NCBI GenBank assembly: GCA_963737365.1
Contig: CAVTSD010000005.1
Span: 483,199 to 547,198, forward strand
DNA length: 64,000 bases
Direction: 5' to 3'
Source: Roseiarcus sp963737365
Lineage (GTDB): Bacteria > Pseudomonadota > Alphaproteobacteria > Rhizobiales > Beijerinckiaceae
The translations under genes were made by a program, and so were the position numbers. The notes beneath the pieces are model-generated. The model saw nothing but the letters and a program-made list of their open reading frames with translations. It did no database searches and was not told the origin of the DNA. Of this stretch, positions 7,950-16,586 are shown piece after piece (the stretch's first letter is position 1; every line of letters starts with the position of its first letter).

Positions 7950-9556
7950 GGCGTCGTCTCATGCAAATCGACGGCGGCGATCGCTTGCTTGGCGGCGGCG
8001 ACGGATTGAGGCGCGACCGATAGCGAGCGCAGGCCGGCGCGAAGCAGAGCGCCGATCACCCGAGGTTCGCCGCCCGCATCGCCACAAAGACTGACCCCGC
8101 GTCCCGATTCCCGCCCGTGCCGCGCGACAGACGCGATCAATCGCATGACCGCAGGGTTCAGCGGGTCGGCGAGATCGGCGACCGCGCCAATGTCGCGACC
8201 GGCGGCAGTGACGTATTGGGTAAGGTCGTTGGAGCCGATCGAGAAGAAGTCGGCGTCGAAAAGGTCGATAGCAAGTGCGGCGGCTGGGACCTCGATCATG
8301 ATCCCCAGTTTCGGTCGCCCGGCGGCGATGCGGTCTCGCTCGAGGCTCGTCAAGGCCTCGTCCAGCAGCGTTCGCGCGGCCTCAAGTTCCGCCGGAACAG
8401 TCACCATCGGCAGCATAACACGCAGGTCGCCGTGCACTGCGGCGCGCGCAAGCGCTCGAAGCTGGGTTCGGAACAGGGCGGGATGGCGCAACGACAACCG
8501 GATCCCCCGCAGGCCGAGGAAGGGATTGCTTTCGCCATTTATTGTGACGCCTTCTATGGGCTTGTCGCCGCCGGCGTCCAGAGTTCTGATGGTGACAGGA
8601 CGGCCCTGAGCCCAGGCGACAATGCGACGATAGGACTCGTATTGAGCATCCTCGTTTGGCGGGCCGTCAGGTCCGTAGAACATGAGTTCCGTGCGCACGA
8701 GGCCAACGCCGTCGCAAATCGCAGGATCGATCCCATCTAGCTCTTCGGCGCTCGCGGCGTTGAGGTTCACGGAGATCTCGGTTCCGTCCTTCGTAACCGC
8801 CGGTCGCTGACGGAAAGTTGCGGCTGCGGCGGCTGCGACCGCTGCGCGGCCAGCCCTTGCGGCGAAGGCGGTGCGGGTGTCTTCCGAGGGATCCAGCACC
8901 ACCTCGCCGCTCGCGGCGTCGACGAGCGCCTCGCGGCCGGCCATCGAGTCGGCGGCGGCGGCAAGTCCGACGACCATTGGCACGCGGCGAGCGCGCGCAA
9001 GCATGGCGACGTGACCGGTCGAGCTTCCCTCGGTCAACACAATCGCGCCGCCCTGCGCCCAATCGATGCCGAGAAAGCGCGAGAGAGGCAGATCGGTCGC
9101 GACCACCACGGAGCCGCCAGGAATCGGCGCGCCATCCGCCCCAGGCGATAAATGCCCGAGCACGCGGTCGCGGATGTCCTCGAGATCGGCTGCGCGAGCG
9201 GAGAAATAGGCGTCCTCGCCGGCCCGATAACCGGAGATTTCATCGGTCATTGCGGCTTCCCAAGCCGCAGATGCAGACTCGCCAGCTGAAATGGACTCGA
9301 ACGCCGCCCGGCTCAGCTCCTCGTCGGACAGCATCGCCGCCTGGAAGGCGAGCATATCGCTGGCGTCGCCGGAAGCCCCTTGGCCTAAAGCTACGACCTC
9401 GGCGAGCGCCCGCGCGATCGCGTCCTTCAGCGCCAGGGCCTCCTGCGCCGGCGTGCCAGCCTCGCGCTGCTGTCGCTTGACGGCGCCAAGCACGGTCACG
9501 ACGCCATCCGCCATGCCTGGCGCGGCGCTTCGGCCGAAAAGGCGAAGCTCAGCCAT
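7946..9556 (-). CDS. phosphoenolpyruvate-protein phosphotransferase (PTS Enzyme I)
   Basis: A 536-residue EI-type enzyme; start MAELRLFGRSAAPG chosen because it follows the HPr gene end with a short overlap. It has the phospho-histidine region EGSSTGHVAMLARARRVPM, the PEP-binding RTELMF and GSNDLTQY motifs, EVPAA, and the active-site cysteine region VSLCGDAGGEP near the C-terminus. EI takes phosphate from PEP and passes it to HPr. Its position inside a DhaKLM/ABC operon implies a dedicated donor for the dihydroxyacetone kinase and not a sugar-importing PTS; no EIIB/EIIC permease is present. Confidence 0.9.
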   Translation of the reverse strand: MAELRLFGRSAAPGMADGVVTVLGAVKRQQREAGTPAQEALALKDAIARALAEVVALGQGASGDASDMLAFQAAMLSDEELSRAAFESISAGESASAAWEAAMTDEISGYRAGEDAYFSARAADLEDIRDRVLGHLSPGADGAPIPGGSVVVATDLPLSRFLGIDWAQGGAIVLTEGSSTGHVAMLARARRVPMVVGLAAAADSMAGREALVDAASGEVVLDPSEDTRTAFAARAGRAAVAAAAAATFRQRPAVTKDGTEISVNLNAASAEELDGIDPAICDGVGLVRTELMFYGPDGPPNEDAQYESYRRIVAWAQGRPVTIRTLDAGGDKPIEGVTINGESNPFLGLRGIRLSLRHPALFRTQLRALARAAVHGDLRVMLPMVTVPAELEAARTLLDEALTSLERDRIAAGRPKLGIMIEVPAAALAIDLFDADFFSIGSNDLTQYVTAAGRDIGAVADLADPLNPAVMRLIASVARHGRESGRGVSLCGDAGGEPRVIGALLRAGLRSLSVAPQSVAAAKQAIAAVDLHETTP

Positions 9557-9890
9557 GGCTCTGATCTGCAGGCTGATCGATCGCCTCGCCAAAACCATCG
9601 CGGACTAGACCCACGAGCGCCGCCGCTGCCGCGCGGGCGCCCCTGCCCGACGCGCGAACATGCAGAACCGCGCCTCGCGGCGCCTTGACGCGCATGACCT
9701 TAACCGGGCTCTTGGCGTCCACCCACGGTCCATCGGCCGATAACGCGATCTCGACCCGGCAGTCGAAGGTCTTGGCAAGCTGTGTGAGCTTGACGGAAGG
9801 GCGCGCGTGCAAACCAACCGCGTTGGTGAGCTCTGCATGATCAGTCGCCTGTTCGGCTGCAGTCTCGTGTTTCATGGCCGCGTCCTTCAT
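9549..9890 (-). CDS. HPr-family phosphocarrier protein
   Basis: A 113-residue protein, slightly longer than usual HPr (about 88) because of an N-terminal extension. The motif TNAVGLHARPSVKLTQLA contains the phospho-accepting histidine and its neighbouring arginine. A segment resembling the usual serine-46 region (AKSPVKVMRVKAPRG) follows, then a GLVRDGFGE C-terminus. It relays phosphate from the adjacent EI to DhaM. Start at 9890 (MKDAAMKHET); 9875 is an alternative. It overlaps the DhaM end by four bases and the EI start by eight, indicating tight coupling. Confidence 0.88.
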   Translation of the reverse strand: MKDAAMKHETAAEQATDHAELTNAVGLHARPSVKLTQLAKTFDCRVEIALSADGPWVDAKSPVKVMRVKAPRGAVLHVRASGRGARAAAAALVGLVRDGFGEAIDQPADQSHG

Positions 9891-10277
9891 TGCGGTGAAA
9901 GCTCCTCGGCCGTGCGCCTGACGGCCTCCAATGTCGAACCGCCGGACGCCTCCGTGGCGGCCATGACCGCACCTTCGACAATCGGAGCGTTGCACACCAC
10001 CACCCGGCCACGTCGTTCCTCATCGAGCATTTCCACCGCCATTTCGCTGTTCGTTTCGGCGCCGCCTAGATCGACCAGAATGGCAACGCCGGCCTCCGAC
10101 CATGCGCGGTCGATCGCGTCTAGAATCGAACTCGACGCCGGTTCCAAGCCCCCCGCCTGGATCTCCTCCGGTGTAGGCCAGATTCACCCCGTCACCCACC
10201 ATTTGGCGGACCATGTCCGCTGCGCCTTCGGCAATCTTGGGCGAGTGCGACACGATTACGATCCCGACATTCGCCAA
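9887..10277 (-). pseudogene. dhaM: DhaM, PTS EIIA-type phosphodonor of dihydroxyacetone kinase, frameshifted
   Basis: The first frame from 10277 encodes MANVGIVIVSHSPKIAEGAA, with the phospho-histidine in VSHS, up to GGGLGTGVE. The expected continuation SILDAIDRAWSEAGVAILVD and LGGAETNSEMAVEML, plus VVVCNAPIVEGAV, is found in the +1 frame down to 9887. One extra base near 10125-10140 would explain it. All other genes of the operon are open, so this is either a sequencing error or a recent mutation that would uncouple DhaL from PEP. DhaM transfers phosphate from HPr to the ADP bound on DhaL. Confidence 0.8.
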
Positions 10278-10280
10278 CCT

Positions 10281-10877
10281 TCAGTCCTCCAACACCCGGC
10301 ACACACAGGCGATCATCAGCGCTGTCGATCGCGCGCCGGGGTCCATATGGCCAACCGAACGCTCGCCTAGGAACGAGGCCCGGCCGCGCGTCGCCAGCAT
10401 CGGGATCGTCGCCTCGGCAGCGCCAGCGGCGACGATCGGCAACCGGGCTCGCAGGTCCGCGCCGCCCTCGGCGAGGGCCGCCTGCACGGGCGTCAGAACG
10501 TCGAGCATCGTCTTCTGGCCCTGCTGCGATTTGCCGCGGGCTTGGACCGCTTCGACAGCCTTGCCGAAGGCGGCCGGCAGATTTGAGCCGTCTGGGGCGA
10601 TCTCCTTGCTCAGCGCTAGAAAAAGGGTGCCGTAAAGTGGACCCGAGGCACCCCCTACCTTCATCACAAGTTGCATGCCAATCGCCTTCAGCGCTTCAGG
10701 CAGCGGCTTCTCCGCCGTCGCTTGGGCGTCGGCCCGCACTGCCTCGAAGCCTCGCTTCATGTTGATCCCATGATCGCCGTCGCCCACCGCCTGATCCAGA
10801 GCGGTCAGTTCGTCGGCATGGGCGATCACATCCTCCGAAACTGCAACAATCAGGCGGTGCAGAAGAGCGGGGGTCAT
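10281..10877 (-). CDS. dhaL: dihydroxyacetone kinase ADP-binding subunit DhaL
   Basis: A 198-residue protein, start MTPALLHRL. LDQAVGDGDHGINM supplies the aspartates that bind two Mg2+ and the nucleotide, and GGASGPLYGTLFLAL is the family phosphate loop region. C-terminal SFLGERSVGHMDPGARST matches the end of the DhaL fold. DhaL carries tightly bound ADP that is phosphorylated by DhaM and then phosphorylates DhaK-bound ketone. Its start overlaps the end of the upstream ATPase gene by four bases (ATGA type), so kinase and transporter are one transcription unit. Confidence 0.92.
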   Translation of the reverse strand: MTPALLHRLIVAVSEDVIAHADELTALDQAVGDGDHGINMKRGFEAVRADAQATAEKPLPEALKAIGMQLVMKVGGASGPLYGTLFLALSKEIAPDGSNLPAAFGKAVEAVQARGKSQQGQKTMLDVLTPVQAALAEGGADLRARLPIVAAGAAEATIPMLATRGRASFLGERSVGHMDPGARSTALMIACVCRVLED

Positions 10878-11890
10878 GCGCGCACCCGTCCGCCCGCGGC
10901 GTCGAAGAAGAGAGGATCGGTTAGCGCGATGGCTACTTCGTCGCCCGGCCCGAGCCCGGAATCGGGATCGGCCAGCGTGATGAAATCGCGCTCGCCGAGA
11001 TCGACATGCAAATGATTCTGATCGCCAAGATGCTCGACCCATCTGACGCGGCCGGAGGCGCGCTTGCCGTTGGCTTTGCTGATGTGGGCGTGCTCGGTGC
11101 GAACGCCGACGGTCGTTGCGCTCTCCGGCATTGCGATGTCGGGAAATAGGGCGCGCGGCGCGAGGTTGATCGGCGGGCTACCCAGGCGCGCGGCCACGTA
11201 GACGTTCAGCGGATCCTCGTAGACTTGTCGTGGTGTGCCGACCTGCGCCAGGCGACCGTTCTCGATGACGCCGACGCGGGTGCCCAACGTCATCGCCTCT
11301 ATCTGGTCGTGGGTAACATAAAGGATCGTGGCCCCCAGCTCTGTTTGGATCCGCTTGAGCTCGATGCGCAATTCGGCGCGCAACTTGGCGTCCAACGAAG
11401 AAAGAGGCTCGTCCATCAGGTAGATGGAAGGCGAACGAACCAGGGCGCGGCCGATCGCTACGCGCTGCATTTGCCCACCGGAAAGCTTGGTGACCCGCTC
11501 CTCCAGCTTGTCGGAGATCCGCAGCAGCGCCGCGACTTCGTTCACTCTCTGCCGGATCCGCGGCTCGGGCGACCGGCGGGCGGGAGAGCGCAGCGGAAAG
11601 GCCAGATTGTCGTACACTGAGAGATGCGGATAGAGCGAATATTGCTGGAAGACGAAGGCGACGTCGCGCTGCGCAGGCGAGGCGCTGGTGACATCCTCGC
11701 CGGCAATCCGGATTCGCCCAGCGTCCGGCTTATCGAGGCCGGCAACCAAGCGCAACGTCGTTGTCTTGCCCGCGCCTGTCGGTCCAAGCAGCACCACGAA
11801 CGCGCCGTCATCGACGATAAGCGACAGATCGGAAACGGCGTTCGTCGCGCCAAAGCGTTTCGAAACGTTCTCGAGCACGACCTCAGCCAT
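10874..11890 (-). CDS. ABC transporter ATPase, polyol/sugar type (MalK/UgpC-like), second copy
   Basis: 338 residues, start MAEVVLENVSKRFG (longer upstream frame is read-through of the previous gene). Walker A GPTGAGKTTTL, signature LSGGQMQRVAIGRA, Walker B IYLMDEPLSSLD and switch histidine VTHDQ are all present, followed by a TOBE/OB-type C-terminal domain (VRTEHAHISK). Together with the paralogue just upstream it should form an ATPase heterodimer at the inner membrane. Paired unequal ATPases with a small membrane protein recall the rhizobial glycerol importer (glp operon); the substrate here is inferred to be a triose or polyol. Confidence 0.88.
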   Translation of the reverse strand: MAEVVLENVSKRFGATNAVSDLSLIVDDGAFVVLLGPTGAGKTTTLRLVAGLDKPDAGRIRIAGEDVTSASPAQRDVAFVFQQYSLYPHLSVYDNLAFPLRSPARRSPEPRIRQRVNEVAALLRISDKLEERVTKLSGGQMQRVAIGRALVRSPSIYLMDEPLSSLDAKLRAELRIELKRIQTELGATILYVTHDQIEAMTLGTRVGVIENGRLAQVGTPRQVYEDPLNVYVAARLGSPPINLAPRALFPDIAMPESATTVGVRTEHAHISKANGKRASGRVRWVEHLGDQNHLHVDLGERDFITLADPDSGLGPGDEVAIALTDPLFFDAAGGRVRA

Positions 11891-12995
11891 GGGCGAGTTC
11901 CATCGTGCGTGCGCGATCATGAAGCGCGGTCTGGACGGCGCGGCCGGAAGCGGCGTCGAATAGCGAGATGTGGTCAGGGCGGAATTCGAGCCCCACGCGG
12001 TCGCCGACTGACACCTTGAGATTCGCAGGTGCTCGGGCTTTCGCCAGACCATGCGGGGTGGTGACGGTCACGATCTGTGTCGTACCAAGATATTCCGTAC
12101 CGAGTACTTCTCCGCGCAACGAGGCTTGATCGGTCAGGCACACATGCTCGGGACGCACGCCAAGGATCAGATCGCGCGTCGACAGGCCTTCGCGTGGCAT
12201 CGGAACGGCGATCTCGGCGCTGCCAAGCCGGACCCGAGCGCGCCCGGGCTCCAAGGCGTCGTGGAAGGTCAGCAGGTTCATCGGTGGGGAGCCGATAAAA
12301 TCCGCGACAAAGACCGACGCCGGACGATCATAGATCTCTTGCGGCGCGCCCAGTTGTTCGATCACGCCATGGCTCATCACGGCGATCTTGTCGCCGAGCG
12401 ACATCGCCTCGATCTGATCGTGCGTAACATAGACGGTGGTGGCCTTCAGCCGGTCGTGCAGTCCGCGCAGCTCGCCGCACATCACCTGGCGGAACTCCGA
12501 ATCGAGCGCGCCCAGCGGTTCGTCCATCATGAAGGCGAGCGGCCGCCGCACAATGGCGCGTCCCAGAGCAACGCGCTGGCGGTCGCCACCCGACAGACCA
12601 GACACCGGGCGATCAAGCAGTTCGGTGATCCGCAGGATGCGCGCCGCTTCCTCGACCCGTGTTTTAACCTCGGCACGCTTCACGCCCATGGAGACCAAAG
12701 GAAAGGCGATGTTTCGCCGCACATTCATGTGCGGATAGAGCGCGAAGAGCTGGAATACGAAAGCAATGTCGCGGGCCGAGGCGCGCTTGAACGTAACATC
12801 GTCGCCAGCGAGCAAAATTCGACCCGAGGTCGGCAGCTCCAGCCCCGCGATCATTCGCAGGGTGGTAGTTTTGCCGCAGCCCGACGGACCGAGCAGGCAA
12901 AAGAACTCGCCGTCCTCAATGGTGAAGTTCGAGTCCCTGACCGCAACGAAATTGCCGAATGCCTTGTGTAGAGATTGAACCTGGATCTGCGCCAT
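11883..12995 (-). CDS. ABC transporter ATPase, polyol/sugar type (MalK/UgpC-like), first copy
   Basis: 370 residues. Walker A GPSGCGKTTTL, signature LSGGDRQRVALGRA (LSGGD in place of the usual LSGGQ), Walker B AFMMDEPLGALD, switch VTHDQ, and a C-terminal regulatory TOBE domain (GVRPEHVCL, DRVGLEF). It lacks obvious extra domains. It overlaps the next ATPase gene by eight bases. The altered signature residue suggests that the two ATP sites of the heterodimer may not be equivalent, as in several asymmetric ABC importers; that point is inference. Confidence 0.88.
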   Translation of the reverse strand: MAQIQVQSLHKAFGNFVAVRDSNFTIEDGEFFCLLGPSGCGKTTTLRMIAGLELPTSGRILLAGDDVTFKRASARDIAFVFQLFALYPHMNVRRNIAFPLVSMGVKRAEVKTRVEEAARILRITELLDRPVSGLSGGDRQRVALGRAIVRRPLAFMMDEPLGALDSEFRQVMCGELRGLHDRLKATTVYVTHDQIEAMSLGDKIAVMSHGVIEQLGAPQEIYDRPASVFVADFIGSPPMNLLTFHDALEPGRARVRLGSAEIAVPMPREGLSTRDLILGVRPEHVCLTDQASLRGEVLGTEYLGTTQIVTVTTPHGLAKARAPANLKVSVGDRVGLEFRPDHISLFDAASGRAVQTALHDRARTMELAHG

Positions 12996-13005
12996 TAGAC
13001 TGCGC

Positions 13006-13218
13006 CTAGTCCGGGAATTTCGTGACGACGACGAACATTGCGACGCCGGCCAAGATGGTTATGAAGGAGTAACTGTACAACACGAGCCAGAACGGTTGGC
13101 ACAGCATGACGACGCCGAGGCAGATAAGCGCCGTCGCCAACGTTTCCCATGGGCCCCGGCGGAACGGGCGTCGCCATCCCGACACGTCTGCTTTTGAGGG
13201 CTCGATTTTCATCGTCAT
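13006..13218 (-). CDS. small two-helix membrane protein of the ABC operon
   Basis: 70 residues starting MTMKIEPSKADVSGW, coupled by a four-base overlap to the permease end. Two hydrophobic stretches (TLATALICLGVVMLC and ITILAGVAMFVVV) predict two transmembrane helices with a short hairpin. It ends 10 bases before the first ATPase gene. The rhizobial glycerol ABC operon also carries a small membrane protein of unknown role (GlpU) beside its permeases; this protein takes a similar place but I cannot prove it belongs to the same family. Confidence 0.7.
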   Translation of the reverse strand: MTMKIEPSKADVSGWRRPFRRGPWETLATALICLGVVMLCQPFWLVLYSYSFITILAGVAMFVVVTKFPD

Positions 13219-14168
13219 CGGCGCACCGCCCCGAATGTGATGCCTCGCAAAAGATGTTTTCTCAGCGCGATCGTGAAAATCATGATCGGCAGCAGGAAAA
13301 GAGTCGTCGCCGCTGCGACCGCGGGCCAGTTTTGCCCGCCCTCGCCGATGATGAAGGGGATGAACGGCGGCATTGTCTGAGCGTCCGAACTCGTTAGCAA
13401 CAGATTGAACGCGTACTCGTTCCACGAGAAAATCAGGCAGAAGATCGCGGTCGCCGCGATGCCGGTCGCGGCCTGGGGCAGCACAACCTTACGAAAAGCC
13501 TGCAGCCGCGTGTAACCGTCGACCAAAGCCGCTTCCTCGTATTCGCGAGGAATCTCGTCGATGAAGCCCTTGAGCAGCCAGACCGCGAGCGAGACGTTCA
13601 CCGCCGTGTACAAGAGGATCATTCCGATCCTCGTGTCATAGAGGCCAAGCCAGCGGTACATCATGTAAATGGGCACCGCGACCGCGATTGGAGGCATCAT
13701 GCGCGTCGACAGAATGAAAAATAGCAGGTCGTCGGCGAGCGGCACGCGAAAGCGCGAAAAACCGTAGGCGGCCAGCACGCCGAGGAAGGTCGCGAGAATG
13801 GTTGAGCCGAAGCCGATGATCAGAGAATTCGAGAAGCGCTCGACGAACCGCGACGGGCCAGCAATGACCATATCGCGGTCGCGGGCAATCTTTTCATACC
13901 ATGTCTTGGGTGGCGGCAGCTTGGCGATGAAATCGTGCGATTGATGCGTCTGCACCGTAAACAAATCGACGAACCCTTCGAGGGTCGGCTTGAAGAACAC
14001 CTTCGGTGGATAGGCGATTGCATCTTCCTGCGACTTGAAAGCGGTCGCGCCGATCCAAATCAGAGGCAGGATCGTGACGATGGCGTAGAAGACGACGACC
14101 GCGCCGGCCAACCACCGAACGAGAGGCGACGGCTCAGAGAACGGACGCGGAGCCTGGGTCGCGCTCAT
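13215..14168 (-). CDS. ABC transporter permease, MalG type
   Basis: 317 residues, start MSATQAPRPFSEPS at 14168 overlapping the previous permease end. Six predicted transmembrane helices; the EAA loop EYEEAALVDGYTRLQAF near residue 220 is the docking site for the ATPase. An unusually long periplasmic segment after the first helix (residues about 50-110, including KSQEDAIAYPPKVFFKP) is typical of this subfamily. It forms the membrane channel with the MalF-type partner encoded just upstream. Confidence 0.88.
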   Translation of the reverse strand: MSATQAPRPFSEPSPLVRWLAGAVVVFYAIVTILPLIWIGATAFKSQEDAIAYPPKVFFKPTLEGFVDLFTVQTHQSHDFIAKLPPPKTWYEKIARDRDMVIAGPSRFVERFSNSLIIGFGSTILATFLGVLAAYGFSRFRVPLADDLLFFILSTRMMPPIAVAVPIYMMYRWLGLYDTRIGMILLYTAVNVSLAVWLLKGFIDEIPREYEEAALVDGYTRLQAFRKVVLPQAATGIAATAIFCLIFSWNEYAFNLLLTSSDAQTMPPFIPFIIGEGGQNWPAVAAATTLFLLPIMIFTIALRKHLLRGITFGAVRR

Positions 14169-15121
14169 TGCTGTTTTACTTTGTTGAGCGCCTTCACGTA
14201 GATGTTGGCCGCTCCAAATATCGTGACAAAAAGGATCACCGCGAGCGCCGAGGCGTAGCCGGTCTCCCACTTTTCAAACGCGGCGCGCTTGAGGGTTATC
14301 GAGACCAGTTCGGTGGTCGATCCCGGGCCGCCCGATGTGAGCAGATTGACCAGGTCGAACATCACGAACGATTGGATCGCCTGGAACAGCACGGCGAGCA
14401 TGAGGAAAGGCAGGACCAACGGGAAAGTGATCGACACGAATTGCCTCAATGGCGAGGCGCGATCGACCTCCGCCGCCTCGTAAATGTAGTCCGGAATCGA
14501 GCGCAATCCGGCTAGGCAAATCAGCATGACGTAGGGTGCCCACATCCAGGTGTTGACGAGCACGATCGTCCACGGCGCCAAGGCTACGCTCCCGATCATT
14601 GTGAACGAGCTCGGCGCAACGCCGGTAAAAAAGCCGATGAGATAGTTGAACGGCCCGATCTGCGGCTGAAATAGCAAGGTCCAGAAATTGCCCACGACCG
14701 CTGGCGACAACATCATCGGCAAGAGGATGATAGTCGTCCAGAAACTATGGCCGCGGAACTTTTGGTTGATGAGCAACGCGAGGCCAAGGCCGACCAGCAC
14801 TTGCAGCGCGATTGTCCAAAACACGAAGTGCGCAGTTATCTGGAAGTTCGCCCAGATGTCCTCATCGGTCAGAATGTCAACGTAGTTGTCGATGCCAATG
14901 AATCGAGCCGGGGTTGGCAGGTTGGCCATCAAGCCGGTGAACGACAGTCGGATTGCCCAAATCAGCGGGAAGATGTTGATCGCAAGAAGCAACAGCATCG
15001 TGGGGAGGATGAAAAGCCACGCGACGGTCCGATCCGATAGGCCCCGTACCCGCACTGCCGTCACCGGCGCCCTGAAGGCTGATCCTTCGGCGATGCCTCT
15101 TGCGCTATTCAACACCAACAC
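14165..15121 (-). CDS. ABC transporter permease, MalF type
   Basis: 318 residues with about six transmembrane helices (first: TVAWLFILPTMLLLLAIN). The EAA-type loop YEAAEVDRASPLRQF lies near residue 230. It belongs to the CUT1 binding-protein-dependent transport family. The gene follows the binding-protein gene after 79 bases that contain a strong hairpin, and overlaps the next permease by four bases. Confidence 0.88.
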   Translation of the reverse strand: MLVLNSARGIAEGSAFRAPVTAVRVRGLSDRTVAWLFILPTMLLLLAINIFPLIWAIRLSFTGLMANLPTPARFIGIDNYVDILTDEDIWANFQITAHFVFWTIALQVLVGLGLALLINQKFRGHSFWTTIILLPMMLSPAVVGNFWTLLFQPQIGPFNYLIGFFTGVAPSSFTMIGSVALAPWTIVLVNTWMWAPYVMLICLAGLRSIPDYIYEAAEVDRASPLRQFVSITFPLVLPFLMLAVLFQAIQSFVMFDLVNLLTSGGPGSTTELVSITLKRAAFEKWETGYASALAVILFVTIFGAANIYVKALNKVKQQ

Positions 15122-15149
15122 AACCTGCCCGTTTGTGGACCATCAGTCT

Positions 15150-15171
15150 CCCGGCGGATCGCGCCGCCGGG
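15150..15171. promoter_or_regulatory. intercistronic hairpin after the binding-protein gene
   Basis: CCCGGCGG at 15150-15157 pairs perfectly with CCGCCGGG at 15164-15171 around a six-base loop. It lies between the binding-protein stop (15201) and the permease start (15121). There is no following U-tract, so it is more likely an mRNA-stabilising or attenuating hairpin that keeps binding-protein transcript in excess than a full terminator. Function inferred from its position. Confidence 0.5.
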
Positions 15172-15200
15172 GCTGTTTCAGAGAACGAGCCGCTACACGG

Positions 15201-16547
15201 TCAGGACGGATCCTTGCCTTCCTGCTTGAACACCTTGATCCAGTCCTTGACCAACGAGTCGAGCGCTTGCTGCGACGTACCCTTGTTGGCGACGACGTAA
15301 TCGTGCACGCGGTTCTGCATGTCGAGGAGAAGAGGAACGTACAACGGCTCGGCCCAGAAGTCCTTGACCATGCCCATCAACTCGACAAATGACGGCGCGT
15401 AGGCGGCGCTCTTCTTGTAGGCGTCCGAGTCAAGCACGGCCTTGGACGCCGACGCGCCGCCAAGATCCGTCCACTTCTGCTGAACCTCGGGCTGCGCAAA
15501 CCACTTCACGTAGGCCAGCGCATCGTCGACATTCTTAGAAGCCGCGACGACCGAAAGCCCTTGCCCGCCAAGCTGAGTGAAGTCGCCAGCAGGGCCGGCC
15601 GGGTTCTTGAAGAATCCGATCTTGTCCCCGCCGACGTTCGGATCCTTGGCGAGTCCAGGGAAGAACGCGTACCAGTTCATCTGCATGGCAACTTGGCCGG
15701 ACTTGAAGGCGTCGAGCCCCTCCTGCATGTACGCATTCGTCAGGCCCGGCGGCTGGCAGCAGGTAAACAGCTCCTTGTAGACATCCATGCCTTTGGCGGC
15801 GCCGGTGGAATTGACGATGCCCTTCATCTGGTATGGCTTCTTCGGGTCCATATAGTCGAAGCCGTAGTTGTACATCGCGTTGGTGACGCCCATCGTGATG
15901 CCCTCCGAGCCGCGCTCGGTGAACACGTATGCACCGTAGACTTTCTTGCCGTCGATCTCTCTGCCTGTGAAGAACTTCGCGACATCGATCAGTTCGTCCC
16001 AGGTCTTGGGCGGCTCGAGTTCACGGTTGTATTTCGCCTTGAATTCCGCACGGAGCTCTGGATTGGCGAACCAGTCCTTGCGATAGGTCCAACCGACCGC
16101 GTCGGCCATGGCTGGCAAACCCCAATAGTTCGGCGTATTCTTGGGCCATTCCGCATATCCGACGACGGTCGCGGGCAAGAACGTGTCCATCGAGATGTTG
16201 TTCTTGTCGAAGAAGTCGTTGAGCTTGACGTACCACTTATTCTCTGCGGCGCCGCCGATCCATTGGCTGTCGCCGATGATCAGGTCGCATTCGCTGCTGC
16301 GCGAGTTAAGAAGGTTGATGAAGTGGTCCGCGTAGCTCGTCCAGGGGACGAACTCGTGCTTCATCTCGATGCCGGTCTTGGCGGTGAAGTCCTTGTCAAG
16401 TTCGACCAGCGCATTCGCCGGGTCCCAGGCCGCCCAGCACATCGTAAGGGACTTGCCTTCGGCCTGCGCCGATGACACCGCCCCGAGAGTCAGCGCCAGT
16501 GTTCCTGCGGCGCATGTCAGCAATAAATTCGTCTTTCTCATCCTCAT
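15201..16547 (-). CDS. ABC transporter substrate-binding protein, family 1 (CUT1)
   Basis: 448 residues, start MRMRKTNLLL; minus strand GGAGG eight bases upstream supports 16547. A clear signal peptide (LLLTCAAGTLALTLGAVSS, cleavage near AQAEG) exports it to the periplasm. The mature part has the family-1 fold pattern: DLIIGDSQWIGG, a WGLPAMADAVGWTYRKDW hinge region, and GDFTQLGGQGLSVVAASKN. First gene of the operon leading to dihydroxyacetone kinase, so its ligand is probably dihydroxyacetone, glycerol or another small polyol/ketose. The ligand cannot be read from the sequence. Confidence 0.88.
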   Translation of the reverse strand: MRMRKTNLLLTCAAGTLALTLGAVSSAQAEGKSLTMCWAAWDPANALVELDKDFTAKTGIEMKHEFVPWTSYADHFINLLNSRSSECDLIIGDSQWIGGAAENKWYVKLNDFFDKNNISMDTFLPATVVGYAEWPKNTPNYWGLPAMADAVGWTYRKDWFANPELRAEFKAKYNRELEPPKTWDELIDVAKFFTGREIDGKKVYGAYVFTERGSEGITMGVTNAMYNYGFDYMDPKKPYQMKGIVNSTGAAKGMDVYKELFTCCQPPGLTNAYMQEGLDAFKSGQVAMQMNWYAFFPGLAKDPNVGGDKIGFFKNPAGPAGDFTQLGGQGLSVVAASKNVDDALAYVKWFAQPEVQQKWTDLGGASASKAVLDSDAYKKSAAYAPSFVELMGMVKDFWAEPLYVPLLLDMQNRVHDYVVANKGTSQQALDSLVKDWIKVFKQEGKDPS

Positions 16548-16586
16548 TGCTCGTTCCTCCGATTTTGGCCGGGCATTGCCGGCCAC

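Noticed and set aside
12051..12971. 306-residue plus-strand open frame
   Set aside because: Antisense to an ABC ATPase with all Walker motifs.
15150..15171. rho-independent terminator after the CUT1 binding-protein gene
   Set aside because: The stem is strong but no U-tract follows, and the next gene is clearly part of the operon.
15561..16475. 304-residue plus-strand open frame
   Set aside because: Antisense to the CUT1 binding-protein gene.
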